The notes under the pieces were generated by a model that did not search any database, had not been told where the DNA came from, and worked only from the letters and a program-made list of their open reading frames with translations. The position numbers and the translations under genes are program-made. From an uncultured Clostridia bacterium (lineage in GTDB: Bacteria; Bacillota; Clostridia; Christensenellales; UBA1242), in the NCBI GenBank assembly GCA_934748015.1, contig CAKVHF010000001.1:1-64000 (forward strand): a DNA stretch of 64,000 nucleotides, read 5' to 3'. Positions 1 to 8,265 of this stretch are shown piece after piece (the stretch's first letter is position 1; each line of letters opens with the position of its first letter).

Positions 1-76
1 GAGCGGTCGAAAGCGGCGGTCTTGAAAACCGTTGAAGTGAGAGCTTCCTGGGGTTCGAATCCCTAACTCTCCGCCA
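1..76 (+). tRNA. tRNA-Ser(UGA), 5' end cut by the window
   Basis: The anticodon stem and loop (16-32) carries TGA at 23-25. A long variable arm (about 33-49) marks a class II tRNA, and the T arm GGTTCGAATCC follows. The 3' strand of the acceptor stem, CTCTCC, has discriminator G73 and an encoded CCA at 74-76. G73 and the long variable arm agree with serine. The 5' acceptor strand lies before base 1. Confidence 0.93.
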
Positions 77-86
77 GTAGAGAATT

Positions 87-124
87 ATACGCACCCTTGG
101 GAAATATTGGGGTGCGTATTTTTC
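87..124 (+). terminator. Intrinsic terminator of the tRNA-Ser
   Basis: The stem ATACGCACCC / GGGTGCGTAT is followed by a T run. It lies 11 bases after the CCA end. Confidence 0.85.
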
Positions 125-140
125 ATTTTACAAAAATGTT

Positions 141-168
141 TTGAAATTTGTTTTATATATGGTATAGT
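141..168 (+). promoter_or_regulatory. Sigma-A-like promoter of the cytidine deaminase gene
   Basis: TTGAAA (141-146), 16-bp spacer, TATAGT (163-168). Transcription would begin near 175. This makes the ATG at 177 almost leaderless and favours the start at 189. Confidence 0.6.
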
Positions 169-188
169 AAAAAGAAATGAGGTTTAAT

Positions 189-608
189 ATGGATATTTGG
201 GAAAAATTATATAATGCAGCAAAAAAAGAATATCATCCGGAAGAAGTTTCGCCGTTTATTGATGCTCATCATGTAGTATGTGCAATTGAAGCAGAAAATG
301 GTGAAATATATACTGGTTTTTGTATTGAAGGTGCAAGTGGCGTTATTGCTCTTTGTGCAGAGAGAGTTGCAGGGTTAAATATGTATATTCAAAGTGGACA
401 AACAGTTGTAAAAAGACTTATTGCTTTTAGAAACGAGCCTCCAAAAGAAAACGGCGGAATGCCTTGTGGTGCTTGTAGAGAATTTTTTTTACAACTTTCA
501 GACAAAAATAAAGATATGGAAATCTTGACTGATTATGAAAGTAGAAAAACGGTAAAATTGATTGATTTAATGCCTGGCTGGTGGGGTTGGGAAAGATATG
601 AAAAATAA
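189..608 (+). CDS. Cytidine deaminase-like zinc hydrolase
   Basis: This 139-residue protein has the cytidine deaminase fold signature. LCAER supplies the first zinc cysteine and the catalytic Glu, and PCGACREF supplies the CxxC zinc pair. Members hydrolytically deaminate cytidine or a related base, usually for pyrimidine salvage; blasticidin-S deaminase is a relative with the same motifs, so the substrate is not certain. An ATG at 177 is in frame, but GAGG at 179-182 lies just before the ATG at 189 and the promoter TSS is near 175, so 189 is preferred. It is a single-gene unit right after the tRNA-Ser terminator. Confidence 0.85.
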   Translation: MDIWEKLYNAAKKEYHPEEVSPFIDAHHVVCAIEAENGEIYTGFCIEGASGVIALCAERVAGLNMYIQSGQTVVKRLIAFRNEPPKENGGMPCGACREFFLQLSDKNKDMEILTDYESRKTVKLIDLMPGWWGWERYEK

Positions 609-705
609 GACATGTATAAGGCATTGTCATTTCGTAATAAGAAAATAATTTGACCTCTAAGTTTGAATTTTTTTATTTATTAATATTAAAAAAAAGAAGG
701 ATATA

Positions 706-936
706 ATGGAAGTTATCGTAGGAAGAGTTTACAAACATTATAAGGGTGATTATTATATTGTAGAAAATATAGCCACACATTCTGAAACGGGTGAAAAACT
801 GGTAATCTATAGGGCGTTGTACGGAGATGGCAAGGTTTATGCTAGACCTTATGATATGTTTGTTGAAAAGATAAATAAAGGCAACCAAGAATATCGTTTT
901 CAGTTGCAAGAGATAGAAAGTGCTGTAAAAAAGTGA
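706..936 (+). CDS. DUF1653 family protein
   Basis: This 76-residue protein matches the DUF1653 pattern along its length: GRVYKHYKGDYY, then HSETGEKLVIYRALYGDG, then ARPYDMF. The family is small, cytosolic and of unknown function. A ribosome site AAGAAGG (694-700) precedes the ATG. The C-terminal 15 residues are a charged tail. It appears to be a stand-alone gene. Confidence 0.88.
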   Translation: MEVIVGRVYKHYKGDYYIVENIATHSETGEKLVIYRALYGDGKVYARPYDMFVEKINKGNQEYRFQLQEIESAVKK

Positions 937-1080
937 TTGATTTTGATTTAATTGCCGATATTTGTTTGCTATTGTGGATGTAATGTGGTATACTATCTTT
1001 AGTTTTTCGCTTAATTGGTGGCGAAAATATGAACAATCTTAAGTGCTAAAAATACTAAAGATTAGGTAGGATAAAATATT

Positions 1081-1164
1081 TTGAAAGTAAAAGATTTTGG
1101 AACAAATAAATCAACAATCAAAATAAATATTGAGTTTTATGATAACGACACCTTAAAGATTTGA
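1081..1164 (+). CDS. Possible 27-residue ORF or gene remnant
   Basis: A TTG-started frame of 28 codons runs into the loop of the following hairpin. AGGTAGG (1064-1070) lies 10 bases before the TTG. The peptide is polar and ends in a short acidic stretch (YDNDTLKI). It could be a leader ORF, a remnant, or chance. The rest of 937-1233 shows no other coding signal. Confidence 0.2.
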   Translation: MKVKDFGTNKSTIKINIEFYDNDTLKI

Positions 1165-1200
1165 GCAGTAACTCAAGTTTTGCAAGGTGTTATTTTTTTT
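1146..1200 (+). terminator. Branched intrinsic terminator
   Basis: The outer stem GACACCTT / AAGGTGTT encloses an inner hairpin TTGAG / CTCAA and is followed by eight T. It isolates the ABC transporter operon from upstream transcription. Confidence 0.8.
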
Positions 1201-1233
1201 GTACAGAACGCTATGGATTAATAAAGGAGGTAT

Positions 1234-1269
1234 ATGATTTTAAATAGAAAAAAAATTACAACTAAATAA
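1234..1269 (+). CDS. 11-codon leader ORF before the ABC operon
   Basis: The ORF encodes MILNRKKITTK. It is preceded by a near-perfect Shine-Dalgarno AAAGGAGG (1223-1230), with its ATG 3 bases downstream. Its stop codon (1267-1269) overlaps the next ribosome site TAAGGAGG, which serves the ATPase start at 1279. Such spacing would couple ATPase translation to this mini-ORF. There is no run of one amino acid that would suggest classical attenuation. Function is not known. Confidence 0.45.
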   Translation: MILNRKKITTK

Positions 1270-1278
1270 GGAGGAAAA

Positions 1279-2259
1279 ATGATAGAACTAAAATCTGTCT
1301 CTAAGCAGTACAAAGTTGCTGAAAGAGAAAAAGGCTTGAGAGGTGCTTTGCGTAGCTTGTTCAAAAGAAAGTACAAGGTGATAGACGCATTAGACAATGT
1401 ATCTTTCAAGATAGATGAAGGCGAAATTGTTGGATACATAGGTCCTAACGGTGCTGGCAAAAGCACAACCATTAAGATAATGTGTGGGATACTTGCTCCA
1501 ACCTCTGGCGAATGTGTTGTTAATGGTTACAATCCGCAAAAACAACGTAAAGAATATGTAAGACATATAGGTGCTGTATTTGGCCAACGATCCAATCTGT
1601 CATGGGATCTGCCGATTATAGATAGTTTCGAGTTATTAAAGGAAATATACAAGATACCTAATGCGGATTACCAAAACAATTTAAAATCACTTACTGAAAT
1701 ATTGGGGCTGGAAGAACTACTTAATGTTGCACCTAGGCAAATGAGTCTGGGACAAAGAATGAAAAGCGAACTGGCAGGGGCTTTGCTCCATAACCCCAAG
1801 GTGCTATTTCTGGATGAACCAACTATTGGTCTAGATTCTACTAGCAAATTGGTTGTGCGTGACATGATCAAAAAAATTAACAAAAAAATGAATATGACAG
1901 TTATCTTAACCACTCATGATATGAATGATATCGAGGCATTGACTAATAGGATTATTCTTATCGGCAAGGGTAAATTGCTATATGATGGGACTTTTAGCAA
2001 AATCAAAAATAAGTTTAAAAACAAAATAACTATAGACTTAGAAGTCAATAAAGAATATCCCGAGTTTGCATTGGATGACTACGAAGTTGTAAGCAATGAG
2101 CTGGGCAAAATTACTCTTAGACCAACTGACGACAAAGAATTCAATATAGTAGATTTTACCAAAGAAGTCTACGATAAATATGATGTAAAAGATATAGATG
2201 TCAATCATCTTAACCTAGAAGAAATAATATATCATCTCTACAAGGAGTATGATGTATGA
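1279..2259 (+). CDS. ABC-2 exporter ATP-binding subunit
   Basis: This 326-residue ATPase has Walker A GPNGAGKST (55-63), a signature SLGQRMKSE, Walker B VLFLDEPTIGLD and an H-loop TTHD. An N-terminal insertion before the core (KGLRGALRSLFKRKYK) and a C-terminal extension of about 80 residues are typical of the COG4586 exporter ATPases that pair with two DUF990-type permeases. The next gene overlaps it by 4 bases (ATGA). The substrate is unknown. The ribosome site AAGGAGG fixes the start. Confidence 0.93.
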   Translation: MIELKSVSKQYKVAEREKGLRGALRSLFKRKYKVIDALDNVSFKIDEGEIVGYIGPNGAGKSTTIKIMCGILAPTSGECVVNGYNPQKQRKEYVRHIGAVFGQRSNLSWDLPIIDSFELLKEIYKIPNADYQNNLKSLTEILGLEELLNVAPRQMSLGQRMKSELAGALLHNPKVLFLDEPTIGLDSTSKLVVRDMIKKINKKMNMTVILTTHDMNDIEALTNRIILIGKGKLLYDGTFSKIKNKFKNKITIDLEVNKEYPEFALDDYEVVSNELGKITLRPTDDKEFNIVDFTKEVYDKYDVKDIDVNHLNLEEIIYHLYKEYDV

Positions 2260-3059
2260 AGACTTTTGCAAAATTATACAAGGTAAATTTGCTAGAAGAG
2301 TTGAATTACAAAAGCGTTTTTATCTCAGGAATTATTTGTCAATTTGCTTTTGCTATTATCTACATAGTGTTATATCGGGCGTTCTACGAATCGGGTATTC
2401 CACAAAATTTTGACATATATCAAATGTCTAGTTATGTGTGCCTTAACCAAGCGTTCTTTGCAATGTTTATATATCGCGATATCAACAAAACAAAAATAAC
2501 ACAAAAAATATTGAATGGTGATGTGTGTTATCAATTGCTTAAACCTATCAACTTGTATGATTATTGGTTTGGCGAAAATATAAGTAGAGGAATGTCAATG
2601 GCTACTCTTAGATGCATGCCCATTATTGCGGTGGCATTGCTACTGCCCAAAGGATATGGCCTCATGCTTCCCAATAGTTTTGCAACATTTGCATTATTCT
2701 TACTTGCTTTGATCTTGGGTTGTGTGCTAATCAATGCGGTCAAAATGTTTGCATACATTTGTGTGCTTTACACAATGGATAACAAAGGTGTCTTTGCATT
2801 ATTTATATCTATTTGCTCTCTACTTGCAGGCTCGGTTATTCCTATCCCTATGATGCCGGATGGATTGCAGAAGATACTCAACTTTATGCCATTTAGATAT
2901 GCATCAGATTTGCCTTTCAGGATATACATAGGCAACATTGGATTGACTGATGGTCTTGTTCAGATAGGAATACAGATCGTATGGATAATTGCACTGGTGA
3001 TAATTGGTCGATTGATCCTAACTGCCAAAAGTAAAAAACTAGTGGTGCAGGGAGGATAG
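2256..3059 (+). CDS. ABC-2 exporter permease, first subunit
   Basis: A 267-residue membrane protein with about six hydrophobic segments. The first is after a short cytosolic N-terminus that includes LEELNYKSVFISG; others lie around residues 55-75, 105-125, 140-165, 175-200 and 230-250. It overlaps the ATPase stop codon and is followed after 6 bases by a second permease. The pairing of two unequal ABC-2 permeases with this ATPase type matches the COG4587/COG3694 exporters, whose cargo is not known. Confidence 0.88.
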   Translation: MKTFAKLYKVNLLEELNYKSVFISGIICQFAFAIIYIVLYRAFYESGIPQNFDIYQMSSYVCLNQAFFAMFIYRDINKTKITQKILNGDVCYQLLKPINLYDYWFGENISRGMSMATLRCMPIIAVALLLPKGYGLMLPNSFATFALFLLALILGCVLINAVKMFAYICVLYTMDNKGVFALFISICSLLAGSVIPIPMMPDGLQKILNFMPFRYASDLPFRIYIGNIGLTDGLVQIGIQIVWIIALVIIGRLILTAKSKKLVVQGG

Positions 3060-3065
3060 AGGCTG

Positions 3066-3842
3066 ATGAGATTATATCTAATGTATGTCAAGAAACAACT
3101 TAAAACCAATTTCATATATCGTGGCTCGTCATTTATGGCAATGATTGGTCAGACACTAAATAACATCGCATCGTTTATTGCTATTTACATTTTGTTTCAA
3201 AAGTTTCATACACTTAACGGATATTCTTTTGGTGAAATACTTATAACATATTCGGTTGTTACATTTACATTTTCATTTAGCGAAATGATGTTTCGTGGCT
3301 TTGATGAATTTGATAGATTGGTTGGAATGGGTACTCTGGATGCACTACTGCTTAGACCTAGAAACATAGTGCTTCAGATATGCGGGCAGAAGATAGAAAC
3401 AATGAAACTGGGTAGAGTTGTATTCAGTCTTGCACTACTTGTTGTTGCATGTGTGATATCTCCAGTGCAGTGGAGTATTGTAAAAGTTATAGTTTTGATA
3501 GAGATGTTGATCGCAGGCGTAATTGTGTTTTTTGGAATATTTTTGCTAACAGCTACTGTTACAATATTTACGATCAAAACTCCCGAATTTGTAAATGTAT
3601 TAACATATGGCGGAAGAGAAATTTGTTACTATCCGCTGGATGTGTTTAAGAAGTTTATAACAAAGTTTTTTACATTTATTATCCCGTATGCAACATTTAA
3701 TTATATTCCACTAAAGTATCTACTATATGGTTCTAGCGCTGGGATATTTGCTATATTTTATCCATGGGTATCTATTGTATTTGCGGTAATTTGTTGTGCA
3801 ATATTTAATTATTGTCTTAGATTTTATAAGAGTGCTGGATAA
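3066..3842 (+). CDS. ABC-2 exporter permease, second subunit
   Basis: A 258-residue protein with about six membrane segments. Family-typical stretches are LDALLLRPRN (cytosolic loop after the second membrane pair) and the segment ending in YPLDVFKKFITKFFTFIIPYA, seen in the ABC2_membrane_6 (DUF990) proteins. It is the third gene of the operon. AGGAGG (3050-3055), inside the end of the preceding gene, can act as its ribosome site. A strong terminator follows. Confidence 0.88.
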   Translation: MRLYLMYVKKQLKTNFIYRGSSFMAMIGQTLNNIASFIAIYILFQKFHTLNGYSFGEILITYSVVTFTFSFSEMMFRGFDEFDRLVGMGTLDALLLRPRNIVLQICGQKIETMKLGRVVFSLALLVVACVISPVQWSIVKVIVLIEMLIAGVIVFFGIFLLTATVTIFTIKTPEFVNVLTYGGREICYYPLDVFKKFITKFFTFIIPYATFNYIPLKYLLYGSSAGIFAIFYPWVSIVFAVICCAIFNYCLRFYKSAG

Positions 3843-3869
3843 GCGTTGATAGATTGATAATTTGTAATA

Positions 3870-3906
3870 AAATATACTATTGTTGACAACAATAGTATAT
3901 TTTTTG
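3870..3906 (+). terminator. Terminator of the ABC exporter operon
   Basis: The 14-bp stem AATATACTATTGTT / AACAATAGTATATT has a 3-base loop, followed by TTTTTG. Confidence 0.9.
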
Positions 3907-4346
3907 TCAAAAAGTTGTGTAAATAGATAAAAACACTCAAAAATGCAAATATTTGTTAAAATTGCAAAATTTGGAAAAATTTGATATTGGGCTTGAAAAT
4001 TTAATATTTATTTAACTTGCTTTTAATCATAGTTTGTGTCGTTAAAAAAATATTATATATATTGTATTGTGATATATAATTTGTAGGGTATTGATCCTAT
4101 TTGTAGTTTTGTTTTTTGATTTTTAGTGCTAATATTTATATTATTTAAAATTGCTTTTTACCAAATATATTACAAAAAAAATTCTTTATTTTTGTTTTTA
4201 ACTAATATATTTATGTGGTACAATTTAAAATGTATTGAGGTAATAAAACAACCATAATACAACTGATGTCATTAAACTAATTATATGGAAGTAATTGGTT
4301 GAATATATTTCAGCAAAAAAATAAAAATAAAGAGGTGAAAAATAAT
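3907..4346. other. AT-rich intergenic region before gpmI
   Basis: No convincing ORF or stable structure. It is very AT-rich with several TATAAT-like strings (for example around 4060-4080 and GTACAAT near 4217), so promoters are likely but cannot be singled out. Confidence 0.5.
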
Positions 4347-5870
4347 ATGAGTACAACAGCGTTAATAATACTAGATGGTTATGGTTATAGTACAACGTTG
4401 AAAGGTAATGCGGTTGCCAATGCCAAAACGCCTTGTATGGATGCACTGCTTAAGAAATATCCTAACACTTTTATCAACGCCAGTGGTGAGTATGTAGGGT
4501 TGCCTGATGGTCAAATGGGTAATAGCGAAGTAGGACATTTGAACCTAGGTGCAGGAAGGGTTGTGTATCAGGACATAACCAGAATTGACAAAGAGATTAG
4601 AGAGGGTCAATTTGTAACAAATTTAGCGTTCCTAAAAGCAATTGAGAATTGCAAAGAGCATAATACTGCATTGCATCTAATGGGTTTGCTATCAGATGGT
4701 GGTGTGCATTCTGAGGTAAGACATCTATATGAACTTATTAAGCTTGCAAAGGCAAAAGGTTTGACAAAAGTATATATACATTGCTTCCTAGACGGAAGAG
4801 ATGTAGCACCTAATAGTGCGGTACACTTTATCAAAGAATTGCAAGAAGAGATCAAGCAGATAGGTGTAGGCAAGATTGCTACTGCTATTGGCAGATACTA
4901 TATAATGGACAGAGATAATCGTTGGGACAGAGTTAAGAAGGGCTACGACATGCTTATGGACGGTGTTGGAACTAAGACTAACAACATTTTGAGTGCGGTT
5001 AAGAAATCTTATGAGGCTAATGTGTTCGATGAATTTGTAGAGCCAATTGTACTAGATGATTATGAGGGTGTTAAAGAAAATGATTCTATTATCTTCTTTA
5101 ATTTCCGAACCGATCGTGCAAGAGAAATAACTAGAGCGGTAACATTTGAAGATTTTGATAAGTTTGAGCGTAAAACTGGGTACAGAAAAACTTGCTATGT
5201 ATGTATGACAGAATATGATGCTAGTTTTGATAATGTAATGATTGCATTTGGACCAAAGAGTCTTAAAAACACATTGGGTGAATATCTGGCCAAGAACGGC
5301 AAAACTCAAGCAAGGGTTGCTGAAACTGAGAAATATGCACATGTAACATTTTTCTTCAATGGTGGTGTCGAAACACCTAATGTAAACGAGAAGAGATATC
5401 TTATCCCTTCACCTAAGGTTGCGACTTATGATCTTCAACCAGAGATGAGTGCATATGAAGTAACCGACCAAGTTCTAAAAGTCTTGGATGCTGGTGTAGA
5501 TGTATTGATACTTAACTTTGCTAATTGTGATATGGTTGGGCATACTGGCAAGTATGATTGTGCAGTTAAGGCAGTAGAGACTGTAGATGAGTGTCTAAGC
5601 AAGGTTCTAGATAAGATACTGTCTGGTGGCGGTCAAGCAATAGTTACTGCGGATCATGGCAATGCAGAGAAGATGCTACAAGACGATGGCTCTGTATGCA
5701 CATCTCATACAACCAATCCAGTTCCTCTAGTAGTCGTAGGCGATAGATATAAAGAAGCAAAATTAAGAAAAGACGGCAAACTTGCGGACGTTGCACCAAC
5801 ACTATTATATATGATGGAGATGCCTATCCCAGTTGAGATGGAAGGCAATGTTTTGATCCAAGAGGAATAG
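4347..5870 (+). CDS. gpmI: 2,3-bisphosphoglycerate-independent phosphoglycerate mutase
   Basis: The 507-residue enzyme interconverts 3- and 2-phosphoglycerate in glycolysis, using two Mn ions. Visible landmarks are LDGYG (metal Asp10), GNSEVGHLNLG with the phospho-acceptor Ser60, FRTDRARE, and the C-terminal metal motifs NCDMVGHTG and ADHGNAE. The length is normal for the alkaline phosphatase superfamily type. The open frame extends upstream to 4299, but AGAGGTG at 4331-4337 and the family N-terminus place the start at 4347. It appears monocistronic. Confidence 0.97.
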   Translation: MSTTALIILDGYGYSTTLKGNAVANAKTPCMDALLKKYPNTFINASGEYVGLPDGQMGNSEVGHLNLGAGRVVYQDITRIDKEIREGQFVTNLAFLKAIENCKEHNTALHLMGLLSDGGVHSEVRHLYELIKLAKAKGLTKVYIHCFLDGRDVAPNSAVHFIKELQEEIKQIGVGKIATAIGRYYIMDRDNRWDRVKKGYDMLMDGVGTKTNNILSAVKKSYEANVFDEFVEPIVLDDYEGVKENDSIIFFNFRTDRAREITRAVTFEDFDKFERKTGYRKTCYVCMTEYDASFDNVMIAFGPKSLKNTLGEYLAKNGKTQARVAETEKYAHVTFFFNGGVETPNVNEKRYLIPSPKVATYDLQPEMSAYEVTDQVLKVLDAGVDVLILNFANCDMVGHTGKYDCAVKAVETVDECLSKVLDKILSGGGQAIVTADHGNAEKMLQDDGSVCTSHTTNPVPLVVVGDRYKEAKLRKDGKLADVAPTLLYMMEMPIPVEMEGNVLIQEE

Positions 5871-5937
5871 TTGCATGGTTAAAAATATTAATATATATTT
5901 GAAAACCTATATAATTACAAAATTTAATTAAGTTAAA

Positions 5938-5984
5938 AAATATTTGTAAGCAAAAAAGTAAGGCGTGCTTGCAAATATTTTTTT
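5938..5984 (+). terminator. Terminator of gpmI
   Basis: The stem AATATTTGTAAGC / GCTTGCAAATATT has a loop of about 16 bases and ends in a seven-T run. Confidence 0.85.
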
Positions 5985-6119
5985 GCATACAATATTTCAC
6001 ACTGTTGTGATAAAGTGATAAAAAACAATAGATATATTGTGTATAATTGTTGAGATTTTAGACAATAATACAAAAAGTGACCAATAAATATAAGAAAAAT
6101 AATAAAAATTTTTTAAAAA

Positions 6120-6162
6120 CTAGCACTCTTTAGTTGACATTGCTAATTTTTGGTCATATAAT
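6120..6162 (+). promoter_or_regulatory. Sigma-A promoter overlapped by a CIRCE-like HrcA operator
   Basis: TTGACA (6134-6139), 17-bp spacer and TATAAT (6157-6162) form a consensus promoter. Over the -35 lies CTAGCACTC (6120-6128), 9 bases, then CATTGCTAA (6138-6146). This matches the CIRCE arms TTAGCACTC and GAGTGCTAA at 8 of 9 and 7 of 9 positions with the exact N9 spacing. Repression by HrcA is inferred; no hrcA is in the window. Confidence 0.75.
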
Positions 6163-6168
6163 ATAGGC

Positions 6169-6193
6169 GTAAATTTCAAAGAAGGAAATTTAC
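6169..6193 (+). promoter_or_regulatory. 5'-terminal hairpin of the hsp20 mRNA
   Basis: A perfect 9-bp stem GTAAATTTC / GAAATTTAC with a 7-base loop begins about 7 bases after the -10 box, so it should form at the very 5' end of the transcript. Such hairpins stabilise mRNAs in other bacteria. It ends before the ribosome site AGGGGG, so a thermosensor that hides the site is not evident. Confidence 0.6.
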
Positions 6194-6213
6194 ATAATAG
6201 GGGGATTAAGATT

Positions 6214-6657
6214 ATGAAAAGAGATATAGCAAATAGAGAAAGAGATTATTTTGGATTGTTTGATCCATTGTTTGATGAGTTTTTTGATTTCTCACCAGTT
6301 GCAATGCCTAGACGCAAAGAAGTAGTTGAGTCAATGAAGACCGATGTTAGAGAGAATGAGCACGACTACAATATTGAGATTGAGATGCCGGGATTTAAGA
6401 AAGAAGATATTTCTATGGATCTTGACAATGGTTATTTGACTGTTTCTGGCAAGAAGGAAGAAAAAGTTGATGAGAAAGACAAGAAAGGTAATTACATCAG
6501 ACGTGAACGTAGATTTGGTTCTTGTACAAGAAGTTTCTATGTAGGTGATATCAAGGAAGAGGAGATTGATGCTAAACTTGAGCACGGTGTTCTTAATATT
6601 GTTATCCCTAAGGAGACTAAGAAGATTGAAGAAAAGAAGAGAATCGAAATTAAATAA
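6214..6657 (+). CDS. Hsp20 / alpha-crystallin small heat-shock protein
   Basis: This 147-residue ATP-independent holdase has a short N-terminal arm (FDPLFDEFFDF), then the alpha-crystallin domain from about residue 40. The domain shows DVRENEHDYNIEIEMPGFKKEDI and the C-terminal GVLNIVIPK, with the IxI-like end region (IVIPKETKKIEEKKRIEIK). The tail is strongly Lys/Glu-rich. The promoter has a CIRCE-like operator, which fits heat-shock control. It is a single-gene unit closed by a terminator at 6680. Confidence 0.95.
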   Translation: MKRDIANRERDYFGLFDPLFDEFFDFSPVAMPRRKEVVESMKTDVRENEHDYNIEIEMPGFKKEDISMDLDNGYLTVSGKKEEKVDEKDKKGNYIRRERRFGSCTRSFYVGDIKEEEIDAKLEHGVLNIVIPKETKKIEEKKRIEIK

Positions 6658-6679
6658 CATATAGGCTCAATAATATATG

Positions 6680-6712
6680 AAAGGAAGAAATTAATAATTT
6701 CTTCCTTTTTTG
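6680..6712 (+). terminator. Terminator of hsp20
   Basis: Stem AAAGGAAGAAATT / AATTTCTTCCTTT followed by T. Confidence 0.88.
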
Positions 6713-6737
6713 TCGGGTATTTTTTGAAAAAATACTA

Positions 6738-6766
6738 TTGACATTTGGGTGATTGTGATGTATTAT
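6738..6766 (+). promoter_or_regulatory. Strong sigma-A promoter of the 6809 gene
   Basis: TTGACA (6738-6743), 17-bp spacer, TATTAT (6761-6766). The start codon is about 36 bases after the likely TSS. Confidence 0.75.
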
Positions 6767-6808
6767 ATAGATAATATTGATTAAAATAATAAAAGGTAGG
6801 AGAAAAAT

Positions 6809-7450
6809 ATGGCAAAAGAACAAGATAAAATGACAGAATTCTTTCAAGAAGTAAGAGGAATAAGTCAACTATTGTTATCTAATGATCCATTTGTAAAGAG
6901 AGAGTATGATAACTATGAGAAATCAAGAGAAAGAATTGGCAGAGCCGTTGTTGTGGCAGGTTTGGGTGTTTTGGGTGCTTTTGTTGGTTCACAAGGTGGC
7001 GACATGGGTATGTTAAATACTGCTCTTCAAGTAGGTGGATATGCTACATTGGCAGGCGGAGCTGTTGCTGCTTCAATTAGTATTGGTCAGGTTGCTGCTA
7101 GCTGGGATGCTCTTAAGAATTATCCTAAGGTTAAGGAGACAACTGAGATTGCTAAGAAGGCTTATTCTGAACTACCAGGCAATCCAATATTGAGTGATGA
7201 CGCAATTGTTGCTGATATCATTAGAACAGGTAATGCTAATGACTATGCTGAATATCTTGACAAGAAGAGAAGCAAACTAGACAAAGAAGACGAAAGATTG
7301 GATCAAAGGAAAGCTGACTTACAAGATCGTAAAGATTTCATTGATGATGCTATCAGAACTAACGACAAAGCACGTGGAATTGATATTGTAGACAAGGATG
7401 CTTCTAACGATACTTCAAGTGCTAATCATGACAATGATCGTGAGATGTAA
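6809..7450 (+). CDS. Unknown membrane-anchored protein with coiled coil
   Basis: This 213-residue protein was not recognised. Residues 1-43 are polar. Two Gly/Ala-rich hydrophobic segments follow (about 45-63 and 70-98, including GGYATLAGGAVAASISIG). A soluble part has a highly charged, probably coiled-coil region about residues 148-185 (EYLDKKRSKLDKEDERLDQRK), then an acidic Asn/Asp/Ser tail. The start is supported by TAGGAG (6796-6801) and a strong promoter. It is monocistronic. The two glycine-rich helices followed by a charged helix recall small membrane-scaffold or toxin-like proteins, but no function is claimed. Confidence 0.8.
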   Translation: MAKEQDKMTEFFQEVRGISQLLLSNDPFVKREYDNYEKSRERIGRAVVVAGLGVLGAFVGSQGGDMGMLNTALQVGGYATLAGGAVAASISIGQVAASWDALKNYPKVKETTEIAKKAYSELPGNPILSDDAIVADIIRTGNANDYAEYLDKKRSKLDKEDERLDQRKADLQDRKDFIDDAIRTNDKARGIDIVDKDASNDTSSANHDNDREM

Positions 7451-7478
7451 TATAGTTGTAGTTAAATTGTAAAAAAAC

Positions 7479-7524
7479 TAACTGTTATGCGAGATTTTAA
7501 TAATTTTGCATAGCAGTTTTTTTG
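7479..7524 (+). terminator. Terminator after the 6809 gene
   Basis: Stem ACTGTTATGC / GCATAGCAGT (one G-T pair) and a seven-T run. Confidence 0.85.
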
Positions 7525-7611
7525 TTGTAAAATGTTAATCGTGTGGCATAAAAATATATCAATAGTAATAAACTAATAATAAATATTGAAATAATAATGT
7601 AGAGGGTAAAT

Positions 7612-8076
7612 ATGAAAAAAATAAATTGGAAACTATTGATAGTTTCTCTACTTATCCCGATCGTTGTTGGTGGAATCGCAACACTGCTTATCAAAGATTC
7701 GATTAATATTTATGACGAGATTAATAAGCCATTTTTTGCACCACCGGCATTCTTGTTTGGCGTAGTGTGGGGGATATTATATATTTTGATGGGTGTGTCA
7801 CTATATATGGTGCTTAATAGTGGCAAAAGTGACAATATTTCTCTTTGGTATTTTGGTCTACAATTGTTATTTAATTTTGTTTGGCCAATAATATTCTTTA
7901 ATTGCAAATTGTTTTGGCTGTCGTTTGTATGGTTGCTGATCTTAGACTATCTAGTTGTAATGATGATTATAAGTTTCAAAAAAATAAATAAAACATCAGC
8001 ATATTTGCAGATACCTTATGCAGTATGGATTGCATTTGCGACCATTTTAAATCTAGCAATTGCGATACTTAACTAA
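7612..8076 (+). CDS. TspO/MBR family membrane protein
   Basis: A 154-residue protein with five membrane helices. TspO family signatures are KPFFAPPAFLFGVVWGILYILMG in the first half, QLLFNFVWPIIFF in the third helix and PYAVWIAFATILNLAI at the end. TspO proteins bind tetrapyrroles and are linked to porphyrin and stress handling. GAGGG (7601-7605) precedes the ATG. It is a single gene, followed at 8209 by a bidirectional terminator that it shares with the minus-strand cysteine-rich gene. Confidence 0.93.
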   Translation: MKKINWKLLIVSLLIPIVVGGIATLLIKDSINIYDEINKPFFAPPAFLFGVVWGILYILMGVSLYMVLNSGKSDNISLWYFGLQLLFNFVWPIIFFNCKLFWLSFVWLLILDYLVVMMIISFKKINKTSAYLQIPYAVWIAFATILNLAIAILN

Positions 8077-8208
8077 TTATTTAGGTTGATCATGATTTTG
8101 GTTGCATAGGTATTATTTTTGCATATTTGAGTTATATAATCGGTTGACTTGTTAGGCAAAAAAGTTAAAATTCAAAAATTTTTTACAATCTATATGATTA
8201 ATAAAACA

Positions 8209-8250
8209 TAAAAAAGTGTAAATATCTATTGTTAGATATTTACACTTTTG
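8209..8250. terminator. Bidirectional terminator
   Basis: A near-perfect 17-bp stem AAAAGTGTAAATATCTA / TAGATATTTACACTTTT. The T-run on the minus side is longer (seven T), which fits it as terminator of the minus-strand ORF at 8266-8412 as well as of tspO. Confidence 0.85.
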
Positions 8251-8265
8251 TTTTCTAATACTATT

